Notes under the pieces: generated by a model
Told to the model about the DNA's origin: nothing
What the model saw: the letters and a program-made list of their open reading frames with translations, nothing else
The model's database searches: none
Origin: Synechococcus sp. Nb3U1
GTDB taxonomy: Bacteria > Cyanobacteriota > Cyanobacteriia > Thermostichales > Thermostichaceae
Direction: 5' to 3'
NCBI RefSeq assembly: GCF_021533835.1
Contig: NZ_JAKFYQ010000001.1
Coordinates: forward strand, 840,079 to 904,078
DNA: 64,000 nucleotides
In this document: positions 8,746 through 17,882 of the stretch, in pieces
How positions within the stretch are numbered: the first letter of the stretch is position 1
How the letters are laid out: each line of letters begins with the position of its first letter
Position numbers and translations under genes: made by a program

Positions 8746-9861
8746 CTACCTCCCACTTAGTACAGTCGGAGCAGAAGCTTGGAGCACTTGCCGCAGGGAA
8801 GAGATCAGCTCCTGTTCCTGAAAGGGCTTAGAGAAATAGGCGGTTGCCCCCAAGGTGTGCGCCAGTTGTCGGTGTTTGTCGCCGCTGCGGGAAGTGAGCA
8901 TAAACACAGGGAGTTGACGGTGAAGTGCGTGAGCCCGGATCTGAGCCAACAGGCCAAACCCATCCAGACGGGGCATTTCGATATCGCTGATCACCGCCTG
9001 TACCGGGATCCCGGCCTGCAACTGTTCTAACGCCTCTTGGCCATCGCGGGCTTGTTCGACGCGAAATCCAGCCTTCTCCAGGATCATGACCAGGAAACGC
9101 CGCACATTCACCGAATCTTCCACCACCAAAAGGGTGGGCTGATCGCACTCCCTGTCGTGTAAATCACGCTGGCCGGAGGAGGCGTGGAGTGGGCTCATCG
9201 CCAGAGAAGTAGGTTCCGGCGGGGATCCCTGGCTTCGGATCCAAGCGAGTAGGGCGGGTATATCCACCAGAGGCACAATCCGCCCATCCGCCAGAAGGGT
9301 GCAGCCGGAAAATCCAGGCGGTAGAGGCAGCCCCTCTTCTACAGGGCGCAGGGTGACTTCTTGTTCCCGCCAGTAGCGATCCACCTGCAGACCCAAAGGT
9401 TGGTTGCCCTCCACCACCAACAGCACGGTGGGTTGATCAATCGTAGGGGAGTCGTTGGTTTCCAGCCGTTGCCGCAGTCGGCTGAACTGAAACCACCTTC
9501 CCAACGGGATGAGGGGCACTTGATGGTCTTCCCAAACGAAAAAATCGGGGATCGCGGGGGCAGCCGTTAGTTCTGAGGGAATTAGCAATTCCTCCACCGC
9601 ATTCGCTGGGAAGGCCAACCAAAGACCGTTGCATTCTGCCAGCAACACCCGCGTCACCGTCAAGGAGAGCGGCAGGGTCAGGGTAAAGAGGGTGCCCTGC
9701 CCCGGCCAAGATTCCACCTGCACCCGTCCACCTACCTGTTCGAGGTTGGTGCGCACCACGTCCATCCCCACCCCCCGTCCGGAGAGATCGCTCACCTGAT
9801 CTGCCGTGCTAAAGCCAGGTTCAAAAATCAGCTCCAGCAGCTCTTGTGGGGGGGGTGGCCA
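8746..9861 (-). pseudogene. Hybrid CheA kinase, C-terminal part after frameshift
   Basis: Continues the CheA-like kinase begun at 11029. In order it has the rest of the HATPase domain (EPGFSTADQVSDLSGRGVGMD), a CheW-like regulatory domain (TVTRVLLAECNGLWLAFP...), and a receiver domain with VVED, the acceptor Asp in VISDIEMP and Lys in FSKPF. The frame joins the upstream part at a run of eight C residues on the minus strand (9848-9855). Seven C would make one continuous kinase. An ATG at 9933 lies in this frame but encodes no domain, so separate expression would give no complete kinase. Confidence 0.75.
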
Positions 9862-11029
9862 GATCGGATTCCTGGAAACCCATTTGCAAGGCCCGCGCCC
9901 AGATTTTATCCAAGCGGATCCCGGCCCCATCATCTCGAACGGTGAGAAGGGTGCGATTGCCTCGGTGGGCAGCGGTAATTTCGATCAGCCCCTTGGCAGG
10001 TTTGCCCTGAGCAAGGCGAGTTTCGGGATCCTCAATGCCGTGGTCAAAGGCATTCCGAATCAGATGCAGCAAGGGATCCGCCAACAGCTCCAGGAGGGAG
10101 CGTTCGATCAGGGTGGATCCCCCCCAAACCCGTAACTCCACTGGCTTACCATAGTCCAAACTCATCTCCCGCAGAGAGCGGGGAAACCGATCCGTCAGCT
10201 CAGACAGGGGTTGCATCCGCACCTGTGCAAGACGGGTTTGCATTTGCCGGGAAGTGCGGGTAAGTTGTCGGGCATGGCCTTCGGTTTCTTGCAGGGCGAT
10301 GTCGATATCGCCGGTCACCTCATCGATCTGGACGACGGTTTCCATCACCTCTTGGGCTAGAAGGTGCATTTCGCCGTAGCGATCCATCTCTAGCAGATCG
10401 AATTCTCTGGCAAACAGGCTGGCTTGAAAGGGATCCCGGATGCCAACCTCATGGCCTTCCGTGACAAGCGGAGAATGGGTAGAGGCAGTAGCAACCCGGT
10501 CGTAACTGTTGCGCAGGCGGCTGTTGGTTGCTTCGAGGGCGCGTACCCGTCGTTTCAGCAAGCTCACCAGCTCCCGCAGCCGTTGCAGGTTGCCATTCAA
10601 ACCATTGCGCTCGGTGGAGAATTCCCCAAACAGTTCCTCTAGGTGTTCCAATTGTCGGGCCGGCACCCGCACCATGCCATCGCTGGGGGAGGGCAAGCCA
10701 GGATCCAACTTGGGGCCGGGAACTGCAGGTGCTGCTACGGGAAGAACCGCCGCTGGGTCAATGGCAGCCTGGCGGGATGGGAGCTGCTGGCGTGAGTGGG
10801 GCAGAGTCCTTACTTCAGAGGGTGGGCTGGGATCCCAGGCGGTGGGCAGCAGATCGAACTGGCCAATCAGCACCAAAGCCTGAGACCGCCGCCACGCTTG
10901 TAAAGCAGCCTGAGCCAGGGACAACACCTGCTCCTTGGCCTCCACAGGGGTTGCTTCTAAGGTTTGGGCTAGGGATCCACAGAGGGTGGCGAAAGCGGGC
11001 AAGTCCAACATTTCCCCCAGTGCCCCCAA
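9821..11029 (-). pseudogene. Hybrid CheA kinase, N-terminal part, truncated and frameshifted
   Basis: Related to cyanobacterial PixL/PilL-type CheA. The readable frame begins after a TAG at about 11061 with the tail of an HPt-type helical domain (REEFLIASQELGALGEMLDLP) but has no phospho-accepting His domain. Then come the dimerisation helices (VRVPARQLEHLEELFGE) and the first half of the HATPase domain with the N box (LIRNAFDHGIED) and DDGAGI. The frame ends 36 bases past the C8 run at 9848-9855. Possible starts are TTG 11029 or the ATG six codons later. Loss of the HPt and the frame break make normal kinase action doubtful. Confidence 0.75.
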
Positions 11030-11058
11030 TTCTTGGCTGGCGATGAGAAATTCCTCCC

Positions 11059-11631
11059 TCAGGCAGGGTTGTGGCTACGTAGGGATCCCACTTCCCATTG
11101 GCCCAAAGCAGGTAGAGCCCCGAGTCGGATCATCTGTCTTTTCAGACCTGAGCTGGGGGAAAGAAGCAAGTTTTGCAGCACTTCCTCGCTCATCCAGTCG
11201 CTTAATTTCCGAATGGCCTCAACAGATACCAGCTGCTCTTCTGCTATCCAACCCAAAACCTGGAAATCTGCTGCCATAGGGCCAGAGTCTTGGATTAAAA
11301 GTAATTCCGCTTGCTGACGAATGCGCAGACAAACCTCGCGGGTGAGAGAGAAACTCTGATGGCTGAGACGCCGCAAATGACGATCCAATCGTTCCAGCGG
11401 GTCAAGGCTGTGGCTAGCAAAAACAAACCGACCTTGGCTAAAAAACAGTGACCAAGTGCTCAGAATTTCTGAGGCAATTGAGTCATCCTGATAGCGCACA
11501 ATCCCTGTAAAATCAGCTTTTGCTTCCAACAAATGAGTGGGAACTTCCATGAAAGTGGCTGGGCGATCCATCAATTGAGCCATACCGAGATGATTCCCCA
11601 CACTTATATCTCCATCTGAATCGAAAAACAC
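11059..11631 (-). pseudogene. PATAN (DUF4388) domain fragment
   Basis: 190 residues similar in layout to the N-terminal PATAN domain of PatA/PixG response regulators; compare 'ADFTGIVRY...LFFSQGRFVFAS' here with 'QFTTGYLRI...YYHGRLIFSA' in the gene at 41769-43004. The receiver domain of PatA/PixG is missing, and the tail is unlike the full-length paralogue. Its stop lies next to the headless CheA, as if an internal deletion joined the first gene of a chemosensory operon to the last. Starts at 11631, 11583 or 11550 are possible. It could still be a free-standing PATAN protein. Confidence 0.55.
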
Positions 11632-11916
11632 CTCCGGCCAATGTCAAGCCTTTTGAATATCTAAAAACCATAGATGCGCAAAACAGATGAAAAATATTCA
11701 ACAAAGACACTTCAGCTCCAAGACCCCGGCTCTGCCTCTAGGGCATGAGGAAAGTCAAGCCAAATAGCTTGGAGGTAGGCCCCGTTCAATGTTTGGTATG
11801 GGTACAACACCGACACAATATTACGAGATATTGATTTTGATTGAGTATAGAGCTCAAGAAGGACAAATCTCTTCCGCAAAAATACTGAAAGCTCCTGCAC
11901 AAATGCCAAATATCCC

Positions 11917-12381
11917 CTAAAGCTGATCCAACTGGGACTGGCAGCGGCGCAACAACTGCCGACTTTCCTCGAAGCTGATTTGCTCTAGGGCTTCACCGAA
12001 AGAGCACCAACGGTAGTCCGCCACCTCTTCCGGTTGTAGACGAAGGGCGGGTGGGGGGGATTGGTGGGGGAGCAGGGCAACGTAGTAGGTGACGGTTTTG
12101 GCAATTAAGTTCCCCTGTTTGTCGATGAAATGATAAGTCTCCTGTAACGTTAGGGGGGTGGACTGGTGGGGAAGGGTGAGCACCTGATAGTTGGTGAGGC
12201 CGGTTTCTTCCTGGAGCTCCCGTTGGGCGGCTTCTAGGTCGGTCTCTGGGCCATCTTTGTGCCCCTTGGGAAAGGCCCAATGTCCTTTCTGGTGCTGAAT
12301 CAGGAGGTATAGATAGGGGGATCCCTGGGTAGGGGTGGCGGGAATCACGGGGATCAGGCCATAGGCAGCATCCGTCAGCAT
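11917..12381 (-). CDS. Nudix hydrolase, Ap4A/MutT type
   Basis: A 154-residue hydrolase of nucleoside diphosphate-X compounds. The Nudix box is complete: G in GHKDGPE, then REL, EE and GL as in Gx5Ex7REUxEExGU. The preceding HWAFPKGH and the bis-5'-nucleosyl-type layout suggest diadenosine polyphosphate cleavage, but substrate is inferred. The upstream gene stop (12390-12392) overlaps a TTG at 12393 that could also start this gene; the ATG at 12381 is preferred, with GGAG upstream. Translational coupling to the upstream gene is likely. Confidence 0.85.
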   Translation of the reverse strand: MLTDAAYGLIPVIPATPTQGSPYLYLLIQHQKGHWAFPKGHKDGPETDLEAAQRELQEETGLTNYQVLTLPHQSTPLTLQETYHFIDKQGNLIAKTVTYYVALLPHQSPPPALRLQPEEVADYRWCSFGEALEQISFEESRQLLRRCQSQLDQL

Positions 12382-12389
12382 GGGGGTGC

Positions 12390-13637
12390 TCAATCTCCGA
12401 ACAGTTTGAGGGCAGGTGGCCTGGGGCCAAATACCTCGTTGGGATCCACCTGCGGGCTTTCCACCCCCTGCAACGGCGAGAGGGGGCGGCCTGTGTCGAA
12501 TTGAAACAGGTAAATGGGCAACCGGTCGGAACCGAGGGGTAAAAAGGCCAAGGTATCGATCTGGGTTAGCGCATTGCGGCTGGCCGGACGGGTCAGGTTA
12601 AAGGCGGCGATGCGGTCTTCCAGGCGGGTCTCAGGGGAAGTGCGCCCGCCAATGCCGATGCTGAACTGTTGGTTGCCCTGCTCATCCACTCCCAAAGTCT
12701 GCACATCCCCCAATTCGATGCGTGGGGTACTGTCTGACAACCCGGCCACCACCGGCAGATCGTCTACGGGTGGTTGCGAGGGGACAAAGCGCAGTTGCGT
12801 CCCCTCCGGCAAAATCCGATGCTCCTGATAGTCGTGCTGGATGGAAAGGGATCCCCTAAACACCCGGCGAGTCAGGCCCTCTAAGGTCCAAAACCCATAG
12901 CCCAAAGTGATGCGGGTTCTCTCCGGCAGCCAGTAGCTTGCTCCTCCCTCGGCGGGCACAGCCGTAAACCCAATCAGAGCATAAGCCTGTCCCCAAACCC
13001 CCGAGAGAAATAGCAGAGCCTGCCGAGGCAAGCCGGATTCGGGATCCAGCCACAGTTCCCGCAATTGGCCCTCCTGAATGGGTTCCAGGCGCAGATGCTG
13101 GGCAGGGGATCCCGCCAAATCCACTAACTCTGAAGAAAGCACTCGATAGCGACTGGGCGGTGCCTCCAGATTAAAGCCCACCGAGGGCAACAGCGCCTCT
13201 GGTCGGTTCACATACACCGAATACAGCCCCAGCAAATCCGACTGGTTCACCACCTCCAACTGGCGGGAATCCAACAGGCGAATCCGATCCCCTTCCGCCA
13301 CCCAAGCTTGCCAACTGCCGTCGCGGCGGTAAAGCACATCCAACGTGGCCGTAAAGGTTTGGGATCCCTCCACCCGCACCTGCTGGCGATATTGCAGATT
13401 GGGCAAAGGAGGAAGTTGGCGTAGGGCGGTGTTGTAGCGGTTCAGCCACTCTAGGGGATCTGGGTTTGAGCTTTGAGCGGCGGTTGTCGGCTGTGCCGCT
13501 GGCTCAGGGGATTGGGCGAAGGCTGTGGGCACTGTGGGCAGGATCTGAACACCACCGAGTAGGCTCCACAAAAGCATCACCCCCCACTGGCATCCCTGTC
13601 GGCGCAGCTTCTTCATCCTGGCTGATTTTGGGAGCAT
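12390..13637 (-). CDS. Secreted protein of unknown function, possibly LolA-like
   Basis: 415 residues with a signal peptide (positively charged MLPKSARMKKLRRQG, a hydrophobic core, then PTAFAQS as probable cleavage site). The mature part contains YRQQVRVEGSQTFTATLDVLYRRDGSW and a 'LRLEPIQEGQLRELWLDPES' stretch, which recall the half-barrel LolA/RseB-type lipoprotein-binding fold; this is inference. The ATG at 13637 has AGGTG at good spacing and puts the signal peptide at the start; an earlier in-frame start at 13694 does not. Its stop overlaps the start region of the Nudix gene. Confidence 0.65.
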   Translation of the reverse strand: MLPKSARMKKLRRQGCQWGVMLLWSLLGGVQILPTVPTAFAQSPEPAAQPTTAAQSSNPDPLEWLNRYNTALRQLPPLPNLQYRQQVRVEGSQTFTATLDVLYRRDGSWQAWVAEGDRIRLLDSRQLEVVNQSDLLGLYSVYVNRPEALLPSVGFNLEAPPSRYRVLSSELVDLAGSPAQHLRLEPIQEGQLRELWLDPESGLPRQALLFLSGVWGQAYALIGFTAVPAEGGASYWLPERTRITLGYGFWTLEGLTRRVFRGSLSIQHDYQEHRILPEGTQLRFVPSQPPVDDLPVVAGLSDSTPRIELGDVQTLGVDEQGNQQFSIGIGGRTSPETRLEDRIAAFNLTRPASRNALTQIDTLAFLPLGSDRLPIYLFQFDTGRPLSPLQGVESPQVDPNEVFGPRPPALKLFGD

Positions 13638-13726
13638 CGGTTCACCTCGTACCCCTGCTCTTGTTGCTTTTGTCCTGATTGGAGCGCTTCCCACACCTGA
13701 GAATGGCCCGCTTACTTTCTATACAC

Positions 13727-13915
13727 CTATTCGATCGAAATGGACTTGGGCCCCTCGCCAGAGGAGGATTTATCTTCCATCATCAGCCCCTGAGATTCCA
13801 GCCAACTGCGTAAGGGATCCTGCTTGATGTCCAAACCCAGCAGGCCGCTCAGCAAACCACCACAGAAAGGAACGGGATGGCTCAGAAATTCTTTCCAAAC
13901 ATCATTCGTTTCCAT
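13727..13915 (-). CDS. Small conserved cyanobacterial protein
   Basis: 62 residues starting METNDVWKEFLSHPVPFCGG. The opening with NDVWK, HPVPF, a Gly/Leu-rich segment GGLLSGLLGL and DPLRSWLESQ recalls a small cyanobacteria-only protein of unknown function. The middle is hydrophobic but too short for a sure membrane helix. The ATG at 13915 is preferred over an in-frame one at 13933 because the extra six residues are not family-like. It lies 89 bases upstream of the secreted-protein gene on the same strand. Confidence 0.65.
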   Translation of the reverse strand: METNDVWKEFLSHPVPFCGGLLSGLLGLDIKQDPLRSWLESQGLMMEDKSSSGEGPKSISIE

Positions 13916-14060
13916 AGCCACAGCACCAATCACCCCCCAATCCTAGCAGGGTGACTTAGGCGGGGATCCCGACACCCCACCCTACGGCCAACCCATCCCA
14001 CTTCCCCGCGGGCCTACTGTTGTTAGATATACTCGACTCAGCGCTCCGTGGGCATTCCCG

Positions 14061-15356
14061 ATGTCGTCCAGAGAACCGCTTGGTAAAATCCTGTTGGTAG
14101 ATGGGGATCCAGCAGCTAACCAGCAGCTAAAGCTCCGGCTGGAGCAAGGTGGATACAGCGTCATCGTGGTGGAAAGTGGTGCCAAAGCCCTAGAAGCGAT
14201 TGTTCATCAACCGCTGGATGTCATTTTGATGGAGTTGGCCCTACCGGGTTTGAATGGCTTGGAGCTGCTGCAAATGATCCGCTCGGCCCGTTCCCGCATG
14301 GAGTTGCCAGTGTTGATCCTTTCCGGTCGCACGGATCCCGACACGATGGTGGCAGCCTTTGATCTTGGCGCAGATGACTTCGTGACCAAGCCCTTCACCC
14401 CAGAGGTGGTACTAGCCCGCATTCGCTCCCAAATCACCCTGGCCGCAACCAAACGGGCTAGTGCTCCCAAGCAGCAGGACAGTGTTGGCAATGGGCGTTA
14501 CCAAATCGAACGCTTGGTCGGTATCGGCGGCTTTAGCCAAACCTATTTAGCCCGAGATACCCACCGCCCCGGCCACCCTCGCTGTATAGTCAAGCGTCTA
14601 CAGCGCATGGACGACAAAGATGGAGAAGGCAAAGACTGGACGGATGAGCACAGAAAGGTGATGGAAATTGCCAAGGCAGCCTTTGCACGGGAGGCCGATA
14701 TCCTGGAAAAGCTGGGCAGTCATCCCCATATCCCTAAGTTGTTGGCTCACTTTGAAGAGAATGAGCAATTTTACACCGTGCAGGATTTCGTGCAGGGATC
14801 CTCGCTGCGGCAACAGTCGAATCAGGGGGTGATCTGGTCACCGGCCCAAACAGCTTACTTTCTCTGCGAGCTTCTCAAGATCCTCACCTTTGTCCATCAG
14901 CACGGCGTGATTCACGGCGATATCAAGCCCTCCAACATCATTCAAACCCAGAGGGATAAGCGCACCTATTTCACCCTGATCGACTTTGGTGCCATCAAAC
15001 GCATCGAAGACCCGCCGAGCGAACACATCACCAGTTTTATCGGCACCACCGGCTATGCCCCCTACGAACAATATTCTGGGCGGCCCCGCTTCAACAGTGA
15101 TATTTTTGCCCTCGGTCGGGTAGCGGTGGAAATGTCCATGGGAACGTTGCCGGAGATCGGGGAATCTCTGGAGGAAGCCATTCCCTTTGGATTTGGGGAT
15201 CCCCGCCTGTTGGCCATTTTGGAGCGGATGATCGCCACCGATGCCGACGAGCGCTACCCCACAGCTCAATCAGTCTTAGAAGAGATCCTGCCCCTGCGCA
15301 AGCAACTGCTGGCGGAACTGGCCACTGTCCCCCAGGAGCCCGTCCCAACAGATTAG
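14061..15356 (+). CDS. Receiver-Ser/Thr protein kinase fusion with degenerate receiver
   Basis: 431 residues. A receiver-like domain (about 8-125) is followed by a eukaryotic-type kinase (about 150-420). Kinase motifs are intact: glycine loop GIGGFSQTYL, Lys in CIVKRL, catalytic HGDIKPSN, DFGAIK and GTTGYAPYEQY; HGD in place of HRD is common in cyanobacterial kinases. The receiver is not canonical. The acceptor Asp is replaced by Glu (LMELALPG), and one of the acidic pair is Gly (LVDGDP), while the Lys in TKPF is kept. A Glu here often mimics phosphorylation, so the receiver may be locked in one state and serve as a docking domain. The substrate is unknown. Confidence 0.85.
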   Translation: MSSREPLGKILLVDGDPAANQQLKLRLEQGGYSVIVVESGAKALEAIVHQPLDVILMELALPGLNGLELLQMIRSARSRMELPVLILSGRTDPDTMVAAFDLGADDFVTKPFTPEVVLARIRSQITLAATKRASAPKQQDSVGNGRYQIERLVGIGGFSQTYLARDTHRPGHPRCIVKRLQRMDDKDGEGKDWTDEHRKVMEIAKAAFAREADILEKLGSHPHIPKLLAHFEENEQFYTVQDFVQGSSLRQQSNQGVIWSPAQTAYFLCELLKILTFVHQHGVIHGDIKPSNIIQTQRDKRTYFTLIDFGAIKRIEDPPSEHITSFIGTTGYAPYEQYSGRPRFNSDIFALGRVAVEMSMGTLPEIGESLEEAIPFGFGDPRLLAILERMIATDADERYPTAQSVLEEILPLRKQLLAELATVPQEPVPTD

Positions 15357-15407
15357 GTTTCGTAAACTCCAAGACTGAGCAGACACATCTTGTCCCTCAG
15401 ACTGGCA

Positions 15408-15911
15408 CTATTTCAATCCTATTGGGGCTAGATCCTGGCTGATGGCCTCTGCTTGAAACTGGCCGCTCATGCCCATCACCCGCCATTCGGCACTGCGAGT
15501 TCCCTGGCGAAAGCGTAATGTGCGCGCCCGCAAGGGCACCACTTCCACCACCTGCGGCGGAAAGTGCTGGTACTCGCCCAAATACTCTCGATAATCAGGC
15601 GGAAGATCCGATTGGCTGCTAATTTGAATCCAGAACACCTGCCCTGCTTCGTTGCCGTAGGCGCGGATCTGGTCTTGGCCCTGGTAGTGCTCTACACCGC
15701 GCACCTGTTGCCGCCCTACAACCATCGGTTCGGCCCACTCCGGTAAGGGATCCCCCAAACTCAACGCCCACCCCGCTACGGATAGCCCCAGCCAACCGAT
15801 CAGCACCAACCCGATTGTGCTAGCAGTACGTAGCACCTTCCCCCAGTCCAAAAACCTTTTTCGCAACCGTTTGCTCCCTGTTCGAACTCGGATCCCATCT
15901 TGCCTTGGCAT
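15408..15911 (-). CDS. Membrane-anchored hypothetical protein
   Basis: 167 residues. A basic N-terminus (MPRQDGIRVRTGSKRLRKR) is followed by one hydrophobic helix (ASTIGLVLIGWLGLSVAGWAL), a probable signal anchor or uncleaved signal. The rest is a soluble domain with no motif that I recognise. The ATG at 15911 has GGAG upstream; the longer frame to 15959 adds residues of no clear value. It lies three bases after the stop side of the neighbouring aspartic-protease-like gene on the same strand. Function unknown. Confidence 0.55.
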   Translation of the reverse strand: MPRQDGIRVRTGSKRLRKRFLDWGKVLRTASTIGLVLIGWLGLSVAGWALSLGDPLPEWAEPMVVGRQQVRGVEHYQGQDQIRAYGNEAGQVFWIQISSQSDLPPDYREYLGEYQHFPPQVVEVVPLRARTLRFRQGTRSAEWRVMGMSGQFQAEAISQDLAPIGLK

Positions 15912-15962
15912 CGTAAAGTTTGCTCCAGAACTCAACCCAACGGCACTCACAAATCTCACCCG

Positions 15963-17078
15963 TTAGCGCAAGCGAAAACCCACCCGACCTCGCTCAATAT
16001 CAAAGGCAATATCAGCATTAAAAAACAGGGGCATGCCCAACAACTGCTTATTCAAAAGCCCGTTCACAAAAATGCGATCCCGACTGGGGGTAACCGGGAA
16101 ACCAACCCGGATGCGGTAGTCAAAAGCCCCCTCCAAAACCGCCCGCCACTCTGCCCCGGCTGGCAAGGTAGAGGTAGAGAAGGGAGCTGCCCCCAACAAA
16201 CTGACATTGAGAAAAATATCCGAAGAACCGCTGTCGAAATTGGTGGGGCTGAGGACATTTTGAATCGAGGTATTGCTGATGGTATAAGCAGCTTGTAGGG
16301 CTTCATCCCGCCAAATGGGAGTGCCATCGGGAAAGGTGCCCACTTGTGGAAATTGCCGAAAATTAAAGCCAGCGGTATTGGCATCCGTCAGACCCACCGT
16401 AAAAATGCCTTGGGGAGATTCAAATCCGCCGGTTTGGATAATGTAACCCGAACGAAAATTGCCCGGTAAGCGAGTGAGCGGACTAAACACCTCGCGATCC
16501 GCACTGCGCTCATCCAAAGCGGTACCGAGGATCCCAGCGAAGGGCCGCCCTTCCCCAAACAAGGTTTCCGAACAGCCACCCACCAATGCATCCACGCAGG
16601 TGATCTGGTCGATCAACTGCACTGTCACGGGTTCTCGACTTTGAATACCCCCCAAGCTAAAGGGAGCACGAGCCAAGACACCGATGAATTGAGTGCCATC
16701 TCCAAAAGTCACGGTAGAAGGGGTCGTAGTTCGTTCTAGTCCAAAAGCACCCACCGCACTAGACACAATGCGTAGCCCTGCTGAACCCGTATCCAGAAGT
16801 AACTCGGCACTCCCCCCCGCCACTCCCACATTCAAGCCCAGCAACTTAAAGCGGCTGTTGCCCAGGGTGCGCACCGGCATCGGGATTGATTCAGCTCCCA
16901 ACTGAGGCGGAGGAGGCACCAATGGAGGAGCCGTAGACTCACTTTGGCCAGAACAGCCACTGCTGCCCAGAACACAAACCAATGCCAGCAGTACCCCCCA
17001 GCGCCAGGCCACGGCCCACAGGGATCCCCACTGCGATCCATCGAGTTGTCTGGCTAGCTTTCCAGGCAGGGTATACAT
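15963..17078 (-). CDS. Pepsin-like aspartic protease-type lipoprotein (DUF3443-like)
   Basis: 371 residues. A hydrophobic leader ends in a lipobox-like GSSGC (Cys42), so the protein is probably a lipoprotein. The mature part has two aspartic-protease-type triads: LLLDTGSAGLRI (Asp96) and NFDSGSSDIFL (Asp283), each preceded by strands of the pepsin type. The layout recalls DUF3443 and other bacterial bilobed aspartic proteases. Both Asp residues are present, so activity is plausible but not shown. Cysteines near 162 and 170 could form a disulphide. The flanking genes also encode secreted or anchored proteins. Confidence 0.65.
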   Translation of the reverse strand: MYTLPGKLARQLDGSQWGSLWAVAWRWGVLLALVCVLGSSGCSGQSESTAPPLVPPPPQLGAESIPMPVRTLGNSRFKLLGLNVGVAGGSAELLLDTGSAGLRIVSSAVGAFGLERTTTPSTVTFGDGTQFIGVLARAPFSLGGIQSREPVTVQLIDQITCVDALVGGCSETLFGEGRPFAGILGTALDERSADREVFSPLTRLPGNFRSGYIIQTGGFESPQGIFTVGLTDANTAGFNFRQFPQVGTFPDGTPIWRDEALQAAYTISNTSIQNVLSPTNFDSGSSDIFLNVSLLGAAPFSTSTLPAGAEWRAVLEGAFDYRIRVGFPVTPSRDRIFVNGLLNKQLLGMPLFFNADIAFDIERGRVGFRLR

Positions 17079-17258
17079 GGATCCACTTCAGTTGAATCAA
17101 GGTGAATCAAGGGTGAACCGGAGCCTGCCAACAGGATCCTTTGCAGTCGCTTGGCAGAATTTGGGTGGATCCCAACTCAAGGTCAGTTTACACAGAGCTT
17201 GTCTGCAGCAGTCGCGCAAGAGCGCAGTCAACTTGGGGGTTGAGGGGCTAGCTCCAAG

Positions 17259-17882
17259 CTAGATTCCCGAGATCATGGGCAATTCGGATTGCCAATCGGT
17301 GATCTTTTGGAAGCGAAAGGCCCCCGCCAAAGCCCCCCAAACCTGTTCGTGGGTTGTCGGATCCCTGCCTTGATCGTGGCTGCTAAACTGGTTTTCGCTC
17401 AGTTCAATGCTGGTTTGTAGATAGGTGGTTTGGCCTTTGCGCACCACACAACACCTCTGCCCCGGTTCAGTTGCCCCCACAAAGAGGGATCCCTGCTGCT
17501 GTACATGAACATCACACCCCGGCAGATAAGTGATATCCGCAACCTTCAATTGACTCAGTTGGTCAGCCTGTTCCCGCGCACAACCCCGCCATCGCTCCGG
17601 TTCTAAAGGTCGATAGTTGCGGATTACCATTCCAGCGGCGGTTTGTCCCAATTCCACCACTGCCTGACGATAGGGATCCTCCAAATGGCCCCCATAGGCT
17701 TGCTCCACATAAAAGCCAATCCCCGAAAAAACTTGAGTGGGCAACGGGCGATAGGCCACACGGATCTGGGCGAAAAACGGCGGGTTTTCCCAGGCTTGCT
17801 CTTGGTTGCTAAAGTCTCCTGCCAACCAGCGCGCCATCTGCAACAGCTCTGGGGAAAAGTGGGGATGCAGTGAAGCAGACAT
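17259..17882 (-). CDS. cpcT: CpcT/CpeT-family phycobilin lyase
   Basis: 207 residues of the CpcT/CpeT family (DUF1001 in older naming). Members attach phycocyanobilin to Cys153 of the phycocyanin beta subunit. Recognisable parts are the opening LLQMARWLAGDFSNQEQA, FGIGFYVEQAY-like 'GIGFYVEQAYGGHLEDPYRQ', the LPGCDV segment and the C-terminal 'HEQVWGALAGAFRFQK'. It is divergent from cpcBACE, whose CpcB has Cys153, so the match of function and place is good. The exact Cys specificity is inferred. Confidence 0.85.
   Translation of the reverse strand: MSASLHPHFSPELLQMARWLAGDFSNQEQAWENPPFFAQIRVAYRPLPTQVFSGIGFYVEQAYGGHLEDPYRQAVVELGQTAAGMVIRNYRPLEPERWRGCAREQADQLSQLKVADITYLPGCDVHVQQQGSLFVGATEPGQRCCVVRKGQTTYLQTSIELSENQFSSHDQGRDPTTHEQVWGALAGAFRFQKITDWQSELPMISGI

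Noticed and set aside
11712-11909. 65-codon minus-strand frame between the PATAN fragment and the Nudix gene
   Set aside because: No Shine-Dalgarno, no family likeness and a short length; treated as chance.
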